Source of the DNA: Colwellia sp. Arc7-635
GTDB lineage: Bacteria; Pseudomonadota; Gammaproteobacteria; Enterobacterales; Alteromonadaceae
Direction of reading: 5' to 3'
Assembly (NCBI RefSeq): GCF_003971255.1
Contig: NZ_CP034660.1
Coordinates: forward strand, 3,224,001-3,288,000
DNA: 64,000 nt
The notes beneath the pieces were generated by a model. The model was not told where the DNA came from. It was given only the letters and a program-made list of their open reading frames with translations, and did no database searches. The first letter of the stretch is position 1. Each line of letters begins with the position of its first letter. Shown here in pieces: positions 47,427 through 56,794 of this stretch. The translations under genes and the position numbers were made by a program.

Positions 47427-49031
47427 TTATTTTTCCTTCCTTGTTAAACAGCGACCTCTTGGTTCATTGCCTTCATGAAGCACAGTATCAGAATGTAAAA
47501 ATTGTGCCGCCTCTGCTGAGTCTTGCACTTTGGTTGCGCTGCGTTGTAACATTTCTGCTTCAAACTCAGTTAGCACACTATCTCTCACTCCTTTTTCGCG
47601 CCATTGAGACAAAGGTCGACAGCCCTTTGTGATCCCTCGAGCTAGTGATAACGCATCTAACAATGCTTGGTTCGCGCCCTGCCCTTTAAACGGGCTCATT
47701 GGATGAGCTGCATCACCAATTAGCGTCGATTGAGCATTTTTTTGTAATAATTCCGCTTCTAGCAGTGCCCGATCATAGACCGGATAGCCCGAGATTTGAG
47801 ACTCTACTGTGGCGGCCAAAATTTGAGGAATAGGATTATGCCATTGACATCGACGAAGCGCTTCCTCTTTCAGTGCTGTAATACCTTTAGCGCTCAAGGC
47901 TTTAGCTTCGTCTTCTGGCATTGGAAAGCTCAGCTGCCACATTACCGAGTTTGACGTATACGGCATGATATAAATTCGCTCATGGCCATTAGCGGTTTGA
48001 AACACTGTTGCGGAGTCAAGGAGCGTATTATCGAGGCTGGCAATATTTTCTAAAGGACAAATACCCAAAATCACCATACAACCTAAATAACATAGTGGTG
48101 AAGCATCTTCACCAATCAACAATCTGCGCACTGTGCTACGAATACCGTCAGCGCCAACCACAAGATCGGCTGTAGCGTGTTTTATTTGGCCGTCAACCTC
48201 AAAACGTAAACTTACGGGCTCTCCTGCTCGCGATTGTAAGTCGATCAACTGGTGTCCCCATTGCACGCTACTGTTACCATTTAAGTTACTGCCTAAACTA
48301 TCATCTAAGTTACTGTCTAAGTCGCTATCTAAGTTACTGTCTGAGTTATCAGGCAAGTCACCATTTAAATTGTCACCTAACTGCTCAAGTAGCGCTAAAC
48401 GTAATAACTGGCGAGCAATATGGATATTTGTCCGTTTAGGTGCTGCTTTAATCGCAGAATTAATTGCGGTATTAGTGGCGTCATTAGTTAAGGCATTACT
48501 TTCTGACTTGCCCCATTTTCTGATCCCCCACTCACCAATCACTTTTCCTTCTGTGGTATGCACCACGTGTCGGGTTGAAACAACGCCTTCAGCTAAAGAG
48601 AAAATCCCTAAGCCTTCAATCGCTCGGCTCGCTTGTTGTAACGTCAGACCGTAGCCCTGAGATCGAGCATCGAAACCGCTATCACGTTCATAAAGTGTGA
48701 ATGGTATGCCACGATGTAAACAAGCAACAGCAAGCGCAACACCACCGATGCCTCCACCAATAATGGCCAAGTGTGGATAACTGTTATCAGCTAAAACTTT
48801 ACTAGCCGATTCAACTAAACCAGTTCCTTGACAGTTCAAGCAAGTGTGAAGATGTCCCTTAGGACGAACAGGTGCTGCTGCTTCGTTTACTGCCCCTTCA
48901 TTTACTGCTTTTTCAAATTGCGCTAACTCTCTTTGATAACGAAGTTTTACTTTCTTTCGCAAACCCTTACTTTTTTTACCACGTCCCTGACATGCCAAAC
49001 ACATAGCCCAGTTGTTATCTTCTTTTTTCAT
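47427..49031 (-). CDS. FAD-dependent monooxygenase with N-terminal double CxxCxGxG element
   Basis: A protein of about 534 residues. The N-terminus carries two zinc-ribbon half motifs, CLACQGRG (Cys11 and Cys14) and CLNCQGTG (Cys64 and Cys67), as in DnaJ-type knuckles. Then comes a PHBH-type FAD domain: GGGIGG (92-97), DLVVGADGIRSTVRRLL and LIGDAAHPMSPFKGQGANQAL. It should hydroxylate a small aromatic or related molecule with NAD(P)H and O2. Two low-complexity stretches (near residues 180 and 215-250, the latter rich in Asn, Asp, Leu and Ser) interrupt the FAD domain. I chose the start 49031 (GGAAAG before it) over 49046. It lies alone, convergent with btuF. Confidence 0.8.
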   Translation of the reverse strand: MKKEDNNWAMCLACQGRGKKSKGLRKKVKLRYQRELAQFEKAVNEGAVNEAAAPVRPKGHLHTCLNCQGTGLVESASKVLADNSYPHLAIIGGGIGGVALAVACLHRGIPFTLYERDSGFDARSQGYGLTLQQASRAIEGLGIFSLAEGVVSTRHVVHTTEGKVIGEWGIRKWGKSESNALTNDATNTAINSAIKAAPKRTNIHIARQLLRLALLEQLGDNLNGDLPDNSDSNLDSDLDSNLDDSLGSNLNGNSSVQWGHQLIDLQSRAGEPVSLRFEVDGQIKHATADLVVGADGIRSTVRRLLIGEDASPLCYLGCMVILGICPLENIASLDNTLLDSATVFQTANGHERIYIMPYTSNSVMWQLSFPMPEDEAKALSAKGITALKEEALRRCQWHNPIPQILAATVESQISGYPVYDRALLEAELLQKNAQSTLIGDAAHPMSPFKGQGANQALLDALSLARGITKGCRPLSQWREKGVRDSVLTEFEAEMLQRSATKVQDSAEAAQFLHSDTVLHEGNEPRGRCLTRKEK

Positions 49032-49687
49032 CTTTAATCTTTCCATCTGCCGCTATTTAATCAGCTACTGGCTCTATTTAATAAGCTGCTGATTCTGTTC
49101 AATAAAAGATATCAGTCGACACAACTGACGTTAGCACTGAGTAATAAGAGCGTGGCTTATCATTTGCAGCAAGTTCAGAGTAAAAACCTATCACTGTAAT
49201 TTTTTTGTTCAAAACCACCTAAGCAACTTAAACTAATTTATAGCCACTTAGTTAATATTTTTATCTTTGTCTAATGCACACATTTTACCACGCATATTAA
49301 CTTTTAGTGAAGAACGCTCACTCTAATCATTTCGTTTAAGGCCTTTATTCTTCCTAATGAACTTGTCTAAGAATATCGCACCGTTCTATCTTGAATTATT
49401 CAGTTAAACTATTTCGCTCTGAAATCTTATTTTGTTATCAATTACAGCAGTAAGTAACGCCAGTAAAACGTCATTTAATAAAACATATTATTGTTCGGCT
49501 TGTATCAGATCAGGTATGGCTAAGTAGTGCAAAATAGCTGTCGATAACTGTCGATAACTATCGATGCTAAAGTGAAGTTTTTCGGAGGGGGTTTCGTATG
49601 GTTAAGTTCGCAATACGAACCTAACCATTCGCTAACAGACCATGAATCAATAAAGAATTAACAAATAAAATATTTACTATCAATCAG
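49032..49687. other. Intergenic region with a tandem decamer and a hairpin
   Basis: About 650 bases without a recognisable gene between the start of the monooxygenase gene and the end of the chemoreceptor gene, both on the minus strand. CTGTCGATAA is repeated in tandem at 49538-49557 with a decayed third copy to 49567. At 49598-49610 and 49616-49628 lie the arms of a 13-bp inverted repeat (ATGGTTAAGTTCG against CGAACCTAACCAT) with one mismatch that is a G-U pair in RNA. The hairpin may end or stabilise the chemoreceptor mRNA, or belong to a small RNA. Confidence 0.6.
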
Positions 49688-50854
49688 TTAAACACAAACT
49701 CTATTTAAAGTGGTATCAACTTCTGCAGCAATGAGTTGCTGTGCTTGTGCAAGCTCAGCTACTGACAATAGACTAGAATTAAGTTCGCGGCTTAGGTTAA
49801 CCACCATCGTCATGTTCTGATTGATTGAAGCAGTCGAATGTTGCTGTTCACTGGTGCCTTGGGCAATTTGCGATGTTAACGTATCGACTTCAGTGAACAC
49901 CTTAGCGATTTGTTGTAGTGCATCAACCACTTGCTCTGAATTGGTCAAACTTTCTTGGGATAAGCGTTGCCCACGACTGATGGCATTAACGGCATTCGTT
50001 GATTTTTCTTGTAAGCCAACAACCATGGCATGAATTTCAACAGTAGATTCTTGCGTACGATGCGCTAAGGCCCGAACTTCGTCAGCAACGACGGCAAAAC
50101 CTCGTCCTTGTTCTCCCGCTCGTGCGGCTTCGATGGCAGCATTTAACGCCAATAAATTGGTTTGATCAGCAATACCACCAATCACTTCCAACACTGAACC
50201 TATACGCGCACATTCGGCTTGTAACAAAGCTAAATCGTCGGCCATTTTTGTTACTTCATTAGCAAAGTCTTCCATCGTATGCTGGCTAGTGTTTGATGCA
50301 TTGGTTCCTTGCGCTAAAATAGCCAGCACTTGACTGGTGGTTTCACTTACCTGTGTCGCACTATCAGAGAGCGTAGTAGATGTCAGCGCCACTTGATCTA
50401 TTGAGCTAGCCATTTGCTCAATTTGACTAGCAGATGCATCAACAGCACTAACCGAATTACTCATTTGCGTTGTTAATGTCGCAGAGCCTTGCTTTAAAGT
50501 ATCTGACTCAGTACGAATCTCACTAATAACATCAGCTAAATTGCTAATAAAACTTGAGAGGTCGTTAGTTATTTTTGCTAAATCATCACGACTCTCATCT
50601 TTGCTCAACTTAGTAGGTGCTTCGTCAACACTCACCACCTGATCAATATATTTTTGTAGGCGTTCAAAACGCTGTGTTAGTTTTTTTTGTCCATAAACAT
50701 AGCCGATAAAACCTTGAGCTACGATCATTAAAGACAATAAAATCATAGTGTCCATTTGGCTAAAATCATGGCCAAAAAAGGCGACAATGAGCAGTGTAAC
50801 AACCGCAGTCATAACAGTTGGTATGAGCAGTTTAAAATTGAGGTGAGTAGTCAT
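49688..50854 (-). CDS. Methyl-accepting chemotaxis protein without periplasmic ligand domain
   Basis: A 388-residue protein with two N-terminal hydrophobic segments (about residues 9-26 and 35-50) separated by only a few residues, so no external sensing domain. The rest is a coiled-coil signalling region with the hairpin tip [20 protein letters not shown] followed by [17 protein letters not shown]. This tip binds CheA/CheW. The input must come from the membrane, the cytosol or the energy state; this cannot be read further. Confidence 0.9.
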   Translation of the reverse strand: MTTHLNFKLLIPTVMTAVVTLLIVAFFGHDFSQMDTMILLSLMIVAQGFIGYVYGQKKLTQRFERLQKYIDQVVSVDEAPTKLSKDESRDDLAKITNDLSSFISNLADVISEIRTESDTLKQGSATLTTQMSNSVSAVDASASQIEQMASSIDQVALTSTTLSDSATQVSETTSQVLAILAQGTNASNTSQHTMEDFANEVTKMADDLALLQAECARIGSVLEVIGGIADQTNLLALNAAIEAARAGEQGRGFAVVADEVRALAHRTQESTVEIHAMVVGLQEKSTNAVNAISRGQRLSQESLTNSEQVVDALQQIAKVFTEVDTLTSQIAQGTSEQQHSTASINQNMTMVVNLSRELNSSLLSVAELAQAQQLIAAEVDTTLNRVCV

Positions 50855-51041
50855 TTCTTTCCAAAGGCATATTTATAGTTATTTTTATTATTTTTATCTT
50901 AAACTTTTATTTTCAACACGACTTAATACTTAATAACCATGTTAAGTTTACAAATAAGTTACATGCAATTGTGTTACTTTACTATCTGTTTTTATTACAA
51001 ACAATCATTCGCCAATGAACTTGGCTGTTAAGGAATAAGGT

Positions 51042-51209
51042 ATGAATCTAACTATTTTGTTTATTATCGTCATTGCAGTTGGGTCTGTCGTTGCTGGCAT
51101 ATTACTTATTAAGCAATCAGCCAGTAAGTTTGAACTCTCTGAAGAGCAAAAAGAAAAAGTTGATAGCCGAAAAGAAGAACAACTGAAAAAAGATGAAGCG
51201 CAAAAGTAG
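51042..51209 (+). CDS. Small membrane protein, DUF2897 type
   Basis: A 55-residue protein too short for common ORF cut-offs: MNLTILFIIVIAVGSVVAGI and following residues form one membrane helix, then a charged tail (QKEKVDSRKEEQLKKDEAQK). This is the layout of DUF2897 proteins of Alteromonadales and Vibrionales. AAGGA lies eight bases before the ATG. It is divergent from the chemoreceptor and upstream of carbonic anhydrase. Function unknown. Confidence 0.75.
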   Translation: MNLTILFIIVIAVGSVVAGILLIKQSASKFELSEEQKEKVDSRKEEQLKKDEAQK

Positions 51210-51359
51210 TCGCTATAATCAACAAACTAAAATTACCTTTCCATAGCTGTAAATTTAAATGATATGGCGAACTTGCTGAGATATAAGACCAGTTTTTGCT
51301 TTACTTGTTAGCATAACAACCTAAAATCACGGTATATTTTTCCTTAGTTGTTCCCCCTC

Positions 51360-51962
51360 ATGAGTTCAATACAACATTTATTTGACAATAATCAGCTGTG
51401 GGCTGAAAAAATAAAACAAGAAGAACCTAATTTTTTCAAGCATTTATCTGAGCAACAAAACCCAGAATATTTGTGGATAGGTTGCTCTGATTCACGTGTG
51501 CCCGCGAATGAATTATTAGGCATGCAGCCAGGTGAAGTTTTCGTCCACAGAAATATTGCCAATTTAGTAGTTCATACCGATCTAAATTGCCTTTCGGTTA
51601 TTCAATATGCTGTTGATGTTTTAAAAGTAAAACATATCATTGTTTGCGGTCATTATGGTTGCGGTGGCGTTATTGCCTCGTTAGATGATCAAAGCCACGG
51701 TCTAATCGATAACTGGTTACATCATATTAAAGACGTGTATCGTTTCCATAAAGCGCGTTTAAATGCGGTTGAAGATGATACTGAACGCTTAAATTTACTG
51801 TGCGAGTTAAATGTTATCGAACAAGTTGCCAACATTTGTAACACAACGATATTGAAAAAAGCTTGGGATGCGGGTCAAAAAATTACCGTACATGCCTTTG
51901 TTTACAATATACATGACGGTATTTTAAAAGATTTAGAAGTTTCTGTTGGTGGCAATAAGTAA
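51360..51962 (+). CDS. can: Beta-class carbonic anhydrase
   Basis: A protein of about 200 residues: MSSIQHLFDNNQLWAEKI, zinc-ligand segments WIGCSDSRVPAN (Cys and Asp-Arg pair) and IIVCGHYGCGGV (His and Cys). These match the E. coli Can family, which interconverts CO2 and bicarbonate in the cytosol. The frame opens four codons earlier at a TTG (51348); ATG at 51360 fits the family start. Followed by a strong terminator. Confidence 0.95.
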   Translation: MSSIQHLFDNNQLWAEKIKQEEPNFFKHLSEQQNPEYLWIGCSDSRVPANELLGMQPGEVFVHRNIANLVVHTDLNCLSVIQYAVDVLKVKHIIVCGHYGCGGVIASLDDQSHGLIDNWLHHIKDVYRFHKARLNAVEDDTERLNLLCELNVIEQVANICNTTILKKAWDAGQKITVHAFVYNIHDGILKDLEVSVGGNK

Positions 51963-51994
51963 AGCTTACTTTGTTGATACCCTACCGAAAAAAA

Positions 51995-52029
51995 TAAGGC
52001 TTAGCTGAGTGATCAGCTAAGCCTTTTTA
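51995..52029 (+). terminator. Intrinsic terminator of can
   Basis: AAGGCTTAGCTGA-gtga-TCAGCTAAGCCTTTTT, about 35 bases after the stop. Confidence 0.92.
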
Positions 52030-52096
52030 TTGTCTGTTTTATTGCCTGTTTGATTCGCTATTTTATTGTCAGGTTTATTACCGGTTTTATTAGCAA
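52025..52096. repeat. Degenerate 12-bp tandem repeat, six units
   Basis: Units TTTTATTGTCTG, TTTTATTGCCTG, TTTGATTCGCTA, TTTTATTGTCAG, GTTTATTACCGG and TTTTATTAGCAA follow each other with a strict 12-base period, right after the can terminator and before the end of the minus-strand TPR gene. On the minus strand the repeat translates as N-K-x-x units in frame with the TPR gene but beyond its stop codons, so it is either a decayed C-terminal extension or a non-coding repeat. Confidence 0.8.
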
Positions 52097-52167
52097 CAAT
52101 ATTGCTTATAAAAATAGCTATAAATAGTGCGATAAGTCGAGCACTGGGCAGTAAACGCTAATATATT

Positions 52168-53523
52168 TTAATTTAACATCGCTAAGCGTTCACGCTGACC
52201 TTGCTCTCGTTCAACATAATGAAACCATTGTTTAGCTGTTTTTGCTGATTTTGGAATTTTTTGCGCTTGCGTAAAGGCAATTAAAGACTCATCAAAAGCT
52301 TGTAGATTAAATTTCGCCATACCTATCACTAAGTACATATCACCTTCTCTGCTGATACCGCCGCGTAACAAGGCATTATTAGCGGATGCTATCGCATCTT
52401 GCCAACGTTCTAAATTTAAATAGGCTTGAGCAAGTTGAACATCAAACTTACCTGTATCAGCAATTTCTGCCGCTTTAATAAGTACCGGCAATGCTTTTTC
52501 GTCTTCTTTAGCGGCAACATAAGCTTGCGCTAGTGCTTCTAGACTTTTTTCACTCGCGACAATAGTACCTTTGGCAATAGCTTGCTCTAACAATATGGCG
52601 GCTTTAAAAGGTACTTGGTGAAAACGATATAATTGCGCCAATGTCATCACGTCACTCCCCTTAGTTATATGCCCTGCTTGCCATGAAGCTTCCATCACCG
52701 CTAACTGCTTATCTTCTTGGCCAACTTCGCCGTACATACCCGCTAATTGCAACCAGTATTCCGGTTTATCGTAAAGTCGTACGAGCTGCTCAATGACCTT
52801 GATCACTTGCGCTGGTTGTTTAAGTTCATAATAACTAGCGCGTTGTAAAATCAGCCAATTTTCTTTGACTGTGGCATTACTTTGTTGCGCCAAGCTAATC
52901 GCTTGCTCAACTTCGGTGATCACTTTTTCAAATTGTTTATCTTGGTAGTAAATTTGGGCAAACATCATATGCTGCGACGTTGTTAACGCCTTGGTGTTAT
53001 TGTTTTGCCATTGTTGTAAATATGCTAATGCTTGCGGATAATTTTGTTGTTGCATCGATAGCTGAGCTAAAGAGTAAACCGTTGATAAATACAAAGAATC
53101 AGGAATAGCATCTTCTTTTATCACCAATTCAAAATGTTCGATAGCAGAATCGATATCTTCATTGCCATAATACATAAAAGCATAGAAATTCCACAACATG
53201 GCGCGCTCATAACTATTTAAGCTATCAATTCTGTCTTTTACTTCATCGAGTACGTCAAAACCGGCAATTTTAACCCCTTCATCGGCTAACTTCTGCGCTC
53301 GTGCTAATTGGCTATAGACACGATTTCGCATCGCCGGCACTTTTTTAGCCGTGCGCTTTTTAGATAGCTTTACCGTTTTACTGCTCGCTGAGTTATCTTT
53401 AGACACGTCTGCCGAGTTACTTTTCAAGTTATCGGTTACTTGTCCGTAAGCTAGGTTAATACCTGCCAGGCTATACAAAAAACCTGCACCTAATAAGGTT
53501 ACCGCTATTTTTTTCATTAACAT
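52168..53523 (-). CDS. Exported TPR-repeat protein of the TonB locus
   Basis: A 451-residue protein with signal peptide (MLMKKIAVTLLGAGFLYSLAG..., ending near AYG-QVT), a low-complexity Ser/Lys stretch, then tetratricopeptide-type helices (for example ALAYLQQWQNNNTKALTTSQ and MYLVIGMAKFNLQAFDESLI). It is the last gene of DUF3450-ttpC-exbB-exbD-tonB, matching the TPR protein found with TonB2-type systems in Shewanella, Colwellia and Vibrio. It probably scaffolds the complex in the periplasm; this is contextual inference. Confidence 0.85.
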   Translation of the reverse strand: MLMKKIAVTLLGAGFLYSLAGINLAYGQVTDNLKSNSADVSKDNSASSKTVKLSKKRTAKKVPAMRNRVYSQLARAQKLADEGVKIAGFDVLDEVKDRIDSLNSYERAMLWNFYAFMYYGNEDIDSAIEHFELVIKEDAIPDSLYLSTVYSLAQLSMQQQNYPQALAYLQQWQNNNTKALTTSQHMMFAQIYYQDKQFEKVITEVEQAISLAQQSNATVKENWLILQRASYYELKQPAQVIKVIEQLVRLYDKPEYWLQLAGMYGEVGQEDKQLAVMEASWQAGHITKGSDVMTLAQLYRFHQVPFKAAILLEQAIAKGTIVASEKSLEALAQAYVAAKEDEKALPVLIKAAEIADTGKFDVQLAQAYLNLERWQDAIASANNALLRGGISREGDMYLVIGMAKFNLQAFDESLIAFTQAQKIPKSAKTAKQWFHYVEREQGQRERLAMLN

Positions 53524-53577
53524 GCTCTGCTCTCCTCTTTTTTCAAGTTCATTATTGCCATAAGCTGCAATGAGATA

Positions 53578-54270
53578 TTAACCATCAATGGCAAAAGATA
53601 TTTTATTTTGCACGCCAGCAACTTCCATCGCTACGCCATCAACAACACGAGGTTTATATTTAAATTTCAGTACCGCATCTAACGCCGCGCGATCAAAAAT
53701 ACTTTCAGGCTCAGCATTAACTACCACAGCATCACGAACCGCACCGGTTTTAGTCACGGTAAATTCAACAATAACAAAGCCTTCAATACCACGAGATTGA
53801 GCTCGACGTGGGTAGATAGGCGCTACTTTTACTATTGGTAAATAATCTCCGTCACCGCTTTCAAGACTAAGACCACCACTTAAGCCAGCATCAAGTGCAA
53901 TATCAGCTGAGAAGCTACTACTGATTGCTTGAGCATTCGGGTTAGCTTGCGCCATTTGTGGTTGTACCATTGGCGGTGGTGGAGTTTTCGGTTTAGCGGG
54001 CTTTTGCGGTTTTCGCTCTTTCTTCACCGTTTGCTGTTCTTTCTTTAAGCGAATAAAGTCGAGTACATTGCCCCGAGGCGGCTCTGACATCACTTCACTA
54101 CCGCCAGCAATCAAGGCCTGCATGCCCCATAACAAACCAATCGTTGTTACCACCGCTAGCACTAATCCCAAAAGATATCGGCTAGCGGTTTGTAAAAATA
54201 CGGAAGGTGTTCGCGAATCGCTAACATTGTTTGTATTACTTGCGTTAGACATGCTTAAATCTGCCATCAC
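53578..54270 (-). CDS. tonB: Energy transducer TonB (TonB2 type)
   Basis: A 230-residue protein: short cytosolic start, one membrane helix (about residues 31-52), a Pro/Lys-rich linker (KERKPQKPAKPKTPPPPMVQ), and a C-terminal TonB domain with YPRRAQSRGIEGFVIVEFTV and FDRAALDAVLKFKYKPRVVD. It transmits the proton-motive force to outer-membrane receptors. The GTG start at 54270 shares its first base with the last base of the exbD stop; an ATG follows in the next codon. Confidence 0.95.
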   Translation of the reverse strand: MMADLSMSNASNTNNVSDSRTPSVFLQTASRYLLGLVLAVVTTIGLLWGMQALIAGGSEVMSEPPRGNVLDFIRLKKEQQTVKKERKPQKPAKPKTPPPPMVQPQMAQANPNAQAISSSFSADIALDAGLSGGLSLESGDGDYLPIVKVAPIYPRRAQSRGIEGFVIVEFTVTKTGAVRDAVVVNAEPESIFDRAALDAVLKFKYKPRVVDGVAMEVAGVQNKISFAIDG

Positions 54271-54683
54271 TAAGCCTCTTGCGCCGCAATAGACACGTCG
54301 TAAACGCCCGCAGCTCGGGCAGAGTCCATCACTTTAATCAATATATCGGTGGTGGCTTTTTTATCTGCTTGAATAACCACAGTACCTTGTGGGTTTTCAG
54401 CCTTTAAACGCTCGATGTTAGCTTGTACCGCTCGCACATCGATACGGCGTTTATTGATCCAAATTTCACCTTTGTCACTAATAGCGACTAAAATATTCGC
54501 TCGCTCTTTTTTTACTGCCGTTGCCGCTTCTGGTCGATTAACTTCAATACCAGACTCTTTAACAAATGACGCTGTGACGATAAAAAATATCAACAAGATA
54601 AAAACCACATCTAACATCGGTGTCATGTTTATCTCTTCACTTTCTTCTTGCTCTTGGAGCATTTTATTTAATTGCGAACGCAT
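54270..54683 (-). CDS. exbD: Biopolymer transport protein ExbD
   Basis: A 137-residue protein with the ExbD/TolR start EEINMTPMLDVVFILLIFFIV, carrying the conserved membrane Asp (in TPMLD), then a small periplasmic domain. It forms the proton channel with ExbB that powers TonB. Confidence 0.96.
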   Translation of the reverse strand: MRSQLNKMLQEQEESEEINMTPMLDVVFILLIFFIVTASFVKESGIEVNRPEAATAVKKERANILVAISDKGEIWINKRRIDVRAVQANIERLKAENPQGTVVIQADKKATTDILIKVMDSARAAGVYDVSIAAQEA

Positions 54684-54796
54684 AACCTGTCCTCTTATTA
54701 ATTCTTATCAATTTTTATTAAGATAGCTTTGCTGTAACGTCAATACCCAATCTACTGGATTAATCGAGCACAGTTTATTAGGCTAATCGACCAGGG

Positions 54797-55324
54797 TTAG
54801 TGGTCGACTTCCATCGCATCTTCAAGCAATTCGGTTTCACGTTTAGCGTGGCGTTGTAACCATGTCGCCGCGAACACCCCAGATAATGAGCCAACCATAC
54901 CCGCCATGGTCGGTATCGTTGCTCGCGAAACACCTGAAGCCATTGAGCGCGCATTACCACTGCCAGAAATTGCCATCACATCAAACACTTCAATCATGCC
55001 CGTTACGGTACCGAGCAAGCCTAACAGCGGACACAACACAACCAGGCTTTGAATCAACGGTAAATTCGTGCTTAGCATGGCGCTACCACGAGCCACTAAA
55101 GCTAAGCGAATTTGCTCGGCATGCCACGAATGCTGTTCGCTGCGGCTTTGCCAATGGTGCTTAAGTTGTTTTTTAATACGACGATAGCCCCAAAAAACAA
55201 AAATTAAGCGTTCAAATATCAACAACCACATTACAGCAATAACAACAGCAATAACGGTGAGCACCTGACCACCGGTATCCATAAACTCGCCAATGGTATT
55301 CATTAATTCGATAAACCAAATCAT
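54797..55324 (-). CDS. exbB: Biopolymer transport protein ExbB
   Basis: A 175-residue MotA/TolQ/ExbB membrane protein: one helix near the N-terminus (VLTVIAVVIAVMWLLIF) and two later, with the family block LVVLCPLLGLLGTVTGMIEVFDVMA and SGVSRATIPTMAGMVGSL. With ExbD it forms the channel. It lies three bases after ttpC and about 110 bases before exbD. Confidence 0.94.
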   Translation of the reverse strand: MIWFIELMNTIGEFMDTGGQVLTVIAVVIAVMWLLIFERLIFVFWGYRRIKKQLKHHWQSRSEQHSWHAEQIRLALVARGSAMLSTNLPLIQSLVVLCPLLGLLGTVTGMIEVFDVMAISGSGNARSMASGVSRATIPTMAGMVGSLSGVFAATWLQRHAKRETELLEDAMEVDH

Positions 55325-55327
55325 GGT

Positions 55328-56782
55328 TTATGCTCCTTGCTCATTGCGCTCCGTCCACTCAGTTCTCTCGGCCCTCTCAGCAATTATGCCAGCGCTTTGT
55401 TGCTGAAGCAGATTGATGATTGAGCGGCTGCGGGTATGCAATAACGTAAAGATAAATACCATAGGTATCGCGACAACTAAGCCTAAAACGGTTGTAACTA
55501 AGGCTTGTGAAATACCGCCAGCCATCAATTTAGGGTCGCCAGTACCAAATAAGGTAATCGCTTGGAAGGTGTTGATCATGCCGGTAACGGTACCGAGTAA
55601 ACCGATTAAAGGAGCGACTACAGAAATGATTTTAATCAGCGTTAAGCGGCTCGATAGCTTAGGTACTTCCCGTAAAATCGATTCCGATAACCTTAGCTCT
55701 AATGTTTCCGTATCCGCTTTCGGGTTTTGCTCTTTCACTAACATCACCCGACCTAATGGATTGTCACTGTTTGCCTTATCACTTTTTAACTGACGATTGA
55801 CTCTGCCACCAATTAAAAACAAGGTAATAAAGCGCTCAATAGCAATCAGTAAACCAACCAAACCTATCGCTAAAATCACATAACCAACAGGGCCACCTTG
55901 TTCAATACGCTCTTGCGTATCAGGTGCTTGTACAAGTAGGCTCAAAATTGAACCACCGGTTGGGTCTAAAGCAAAAGGTACGGCTTGATCTGGCGTTGAA
56001 CTTAATGCAGCGGCACTGTCAAGATAACGACCTGATGGTTGACGAATAAGTTCAGCGACTGAACCCGTTTCATCGATGTACTCTAAGTACTTACCGTTAG
56101 CAATAAGGTTAAAACCACCCACGCGTGTTACTTGCGTTAACTGCTTCTCACCACTGGCCATCACCACATCACGGGTGAAAGTATGTACTTTGCCGCTTTG
56201 GGTCATTTCACGTTGTAGTTCAAACCACAAACGTTCAATTTCTTCAATGGATGCGAGCTTCGAAGAAGAACCCATGCTTTGTGCTAGTTCATCTAAAAAC
56301 TCACCTCGTCCAGCTATTTGAGCGGAAATAACCGAGGTTTGAAACTTACTTTTAGTATCACCAGCCACTTGCTGTAATACACCAAATAGCTCTTTTAATT
56401 CGCCCATGCGACGCGTTAAGGCCTCAGTTTTATTGCCGAGCTTAACTTCGTTATCTTGAAAGTTAGCTTCTAAGCTTGTACTGGTGTTAATCGCTTGATC
56501 ACGAGCAGATTTTGCTTGATTAAGTAGGCGCCCTTGCTCGTTTACTTTTAAAGTAAACTCTTGCTCTCTCGCTTGGTTTTGCTTGGTTTGGGCTATTTGC
56601 CCTGTTTCTAAGCGCGACAATAATTCATCTAAGTTACTGGCTTGTTGCGCGCAGACCGAGCTAACAACAAATAATGAGCTCAAAACTAAAGTGCTTACCG
56701 AACGCAAAGGCGAACGCAAAGACGAACGTAGAGGTGAGCGTAAAAGCGGCTTGATAAACGTTTTATTATTGAAAGACATCAT
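55328..56782 (-). CDS. ttpC: TonB2-system ExbB-like protein TtpC
   Basis: A 484-residue protein: signal/anchor region, a long periplasmic coiled-coil part (about residues 50-250), then a MotA/TolQ/ExbB domain with LIGLLGTVTGMINTFQAITLFGTG-type motif (conserved TGMI segment) and SQALVTTVLGLVVAIP. This is the TtpC layout required by TonB2 systems in Vibrio. The N-terminus carries a short repeat (LLRSPLRSSLRSPLRS) encoded by a 12-base repeat. Confidence 0.9.
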   Translation of the reverse strand: MMSFNNKTFIKPLLRSPLRSSLRSPLRSVSTLVLSSLFVVSSVCAQQASNLDELLSRLETGQIAQTKQNQAREQEFTLKVNEQGRLLNQAKSARDQAINTSTSLEANFQDNEVKLGNKTEALTRRMGELKELFGVLQQVAGDTKSKFQTSVISAQIAGRGEFLDELAQSMGSSSKLASIEEIERLWFELQREMTQSGKVHTFTRDVVMASGEKQLTQVTRVGGFNLIANGKYLEYIDETGSVAELIRQPSGRYLDSAAALSSTPDQAVPFALDPTGGSILSLLVQAPDTQERIEQGGPVGYVILAIGLVGLLIAIERFITLFLIGGRVNRQLKSDKANSDNPLGRVMLVKEQNPKADTETLELRLSESILREVPKLSSRLTLIKIISVVAPLIGLLGTVTGMINTFQAITLFGTGDPKLMAGGISQALVTTVLGLVVAIPMVFIFTLLHTRSRSIINLLQQQSAGIIAERAERTEWTERNEQGA

Positions 56783-56794
56783 GTTTATCCTTCC

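Noticed and set aside
48133-48654. 173-residue plus-strand frame inside the monooxygenase gene
   Set aside because: It is a shadow of the repeat-rich coding region on the other strand; composition follows the repeats and no start signal is present.
52030-52150. A small minus-strand protein with N-K-x-x repeats after the TPR gene
   Set aside because: The frame follows two stop codons and has no usable start codon; kept only as a repeat.
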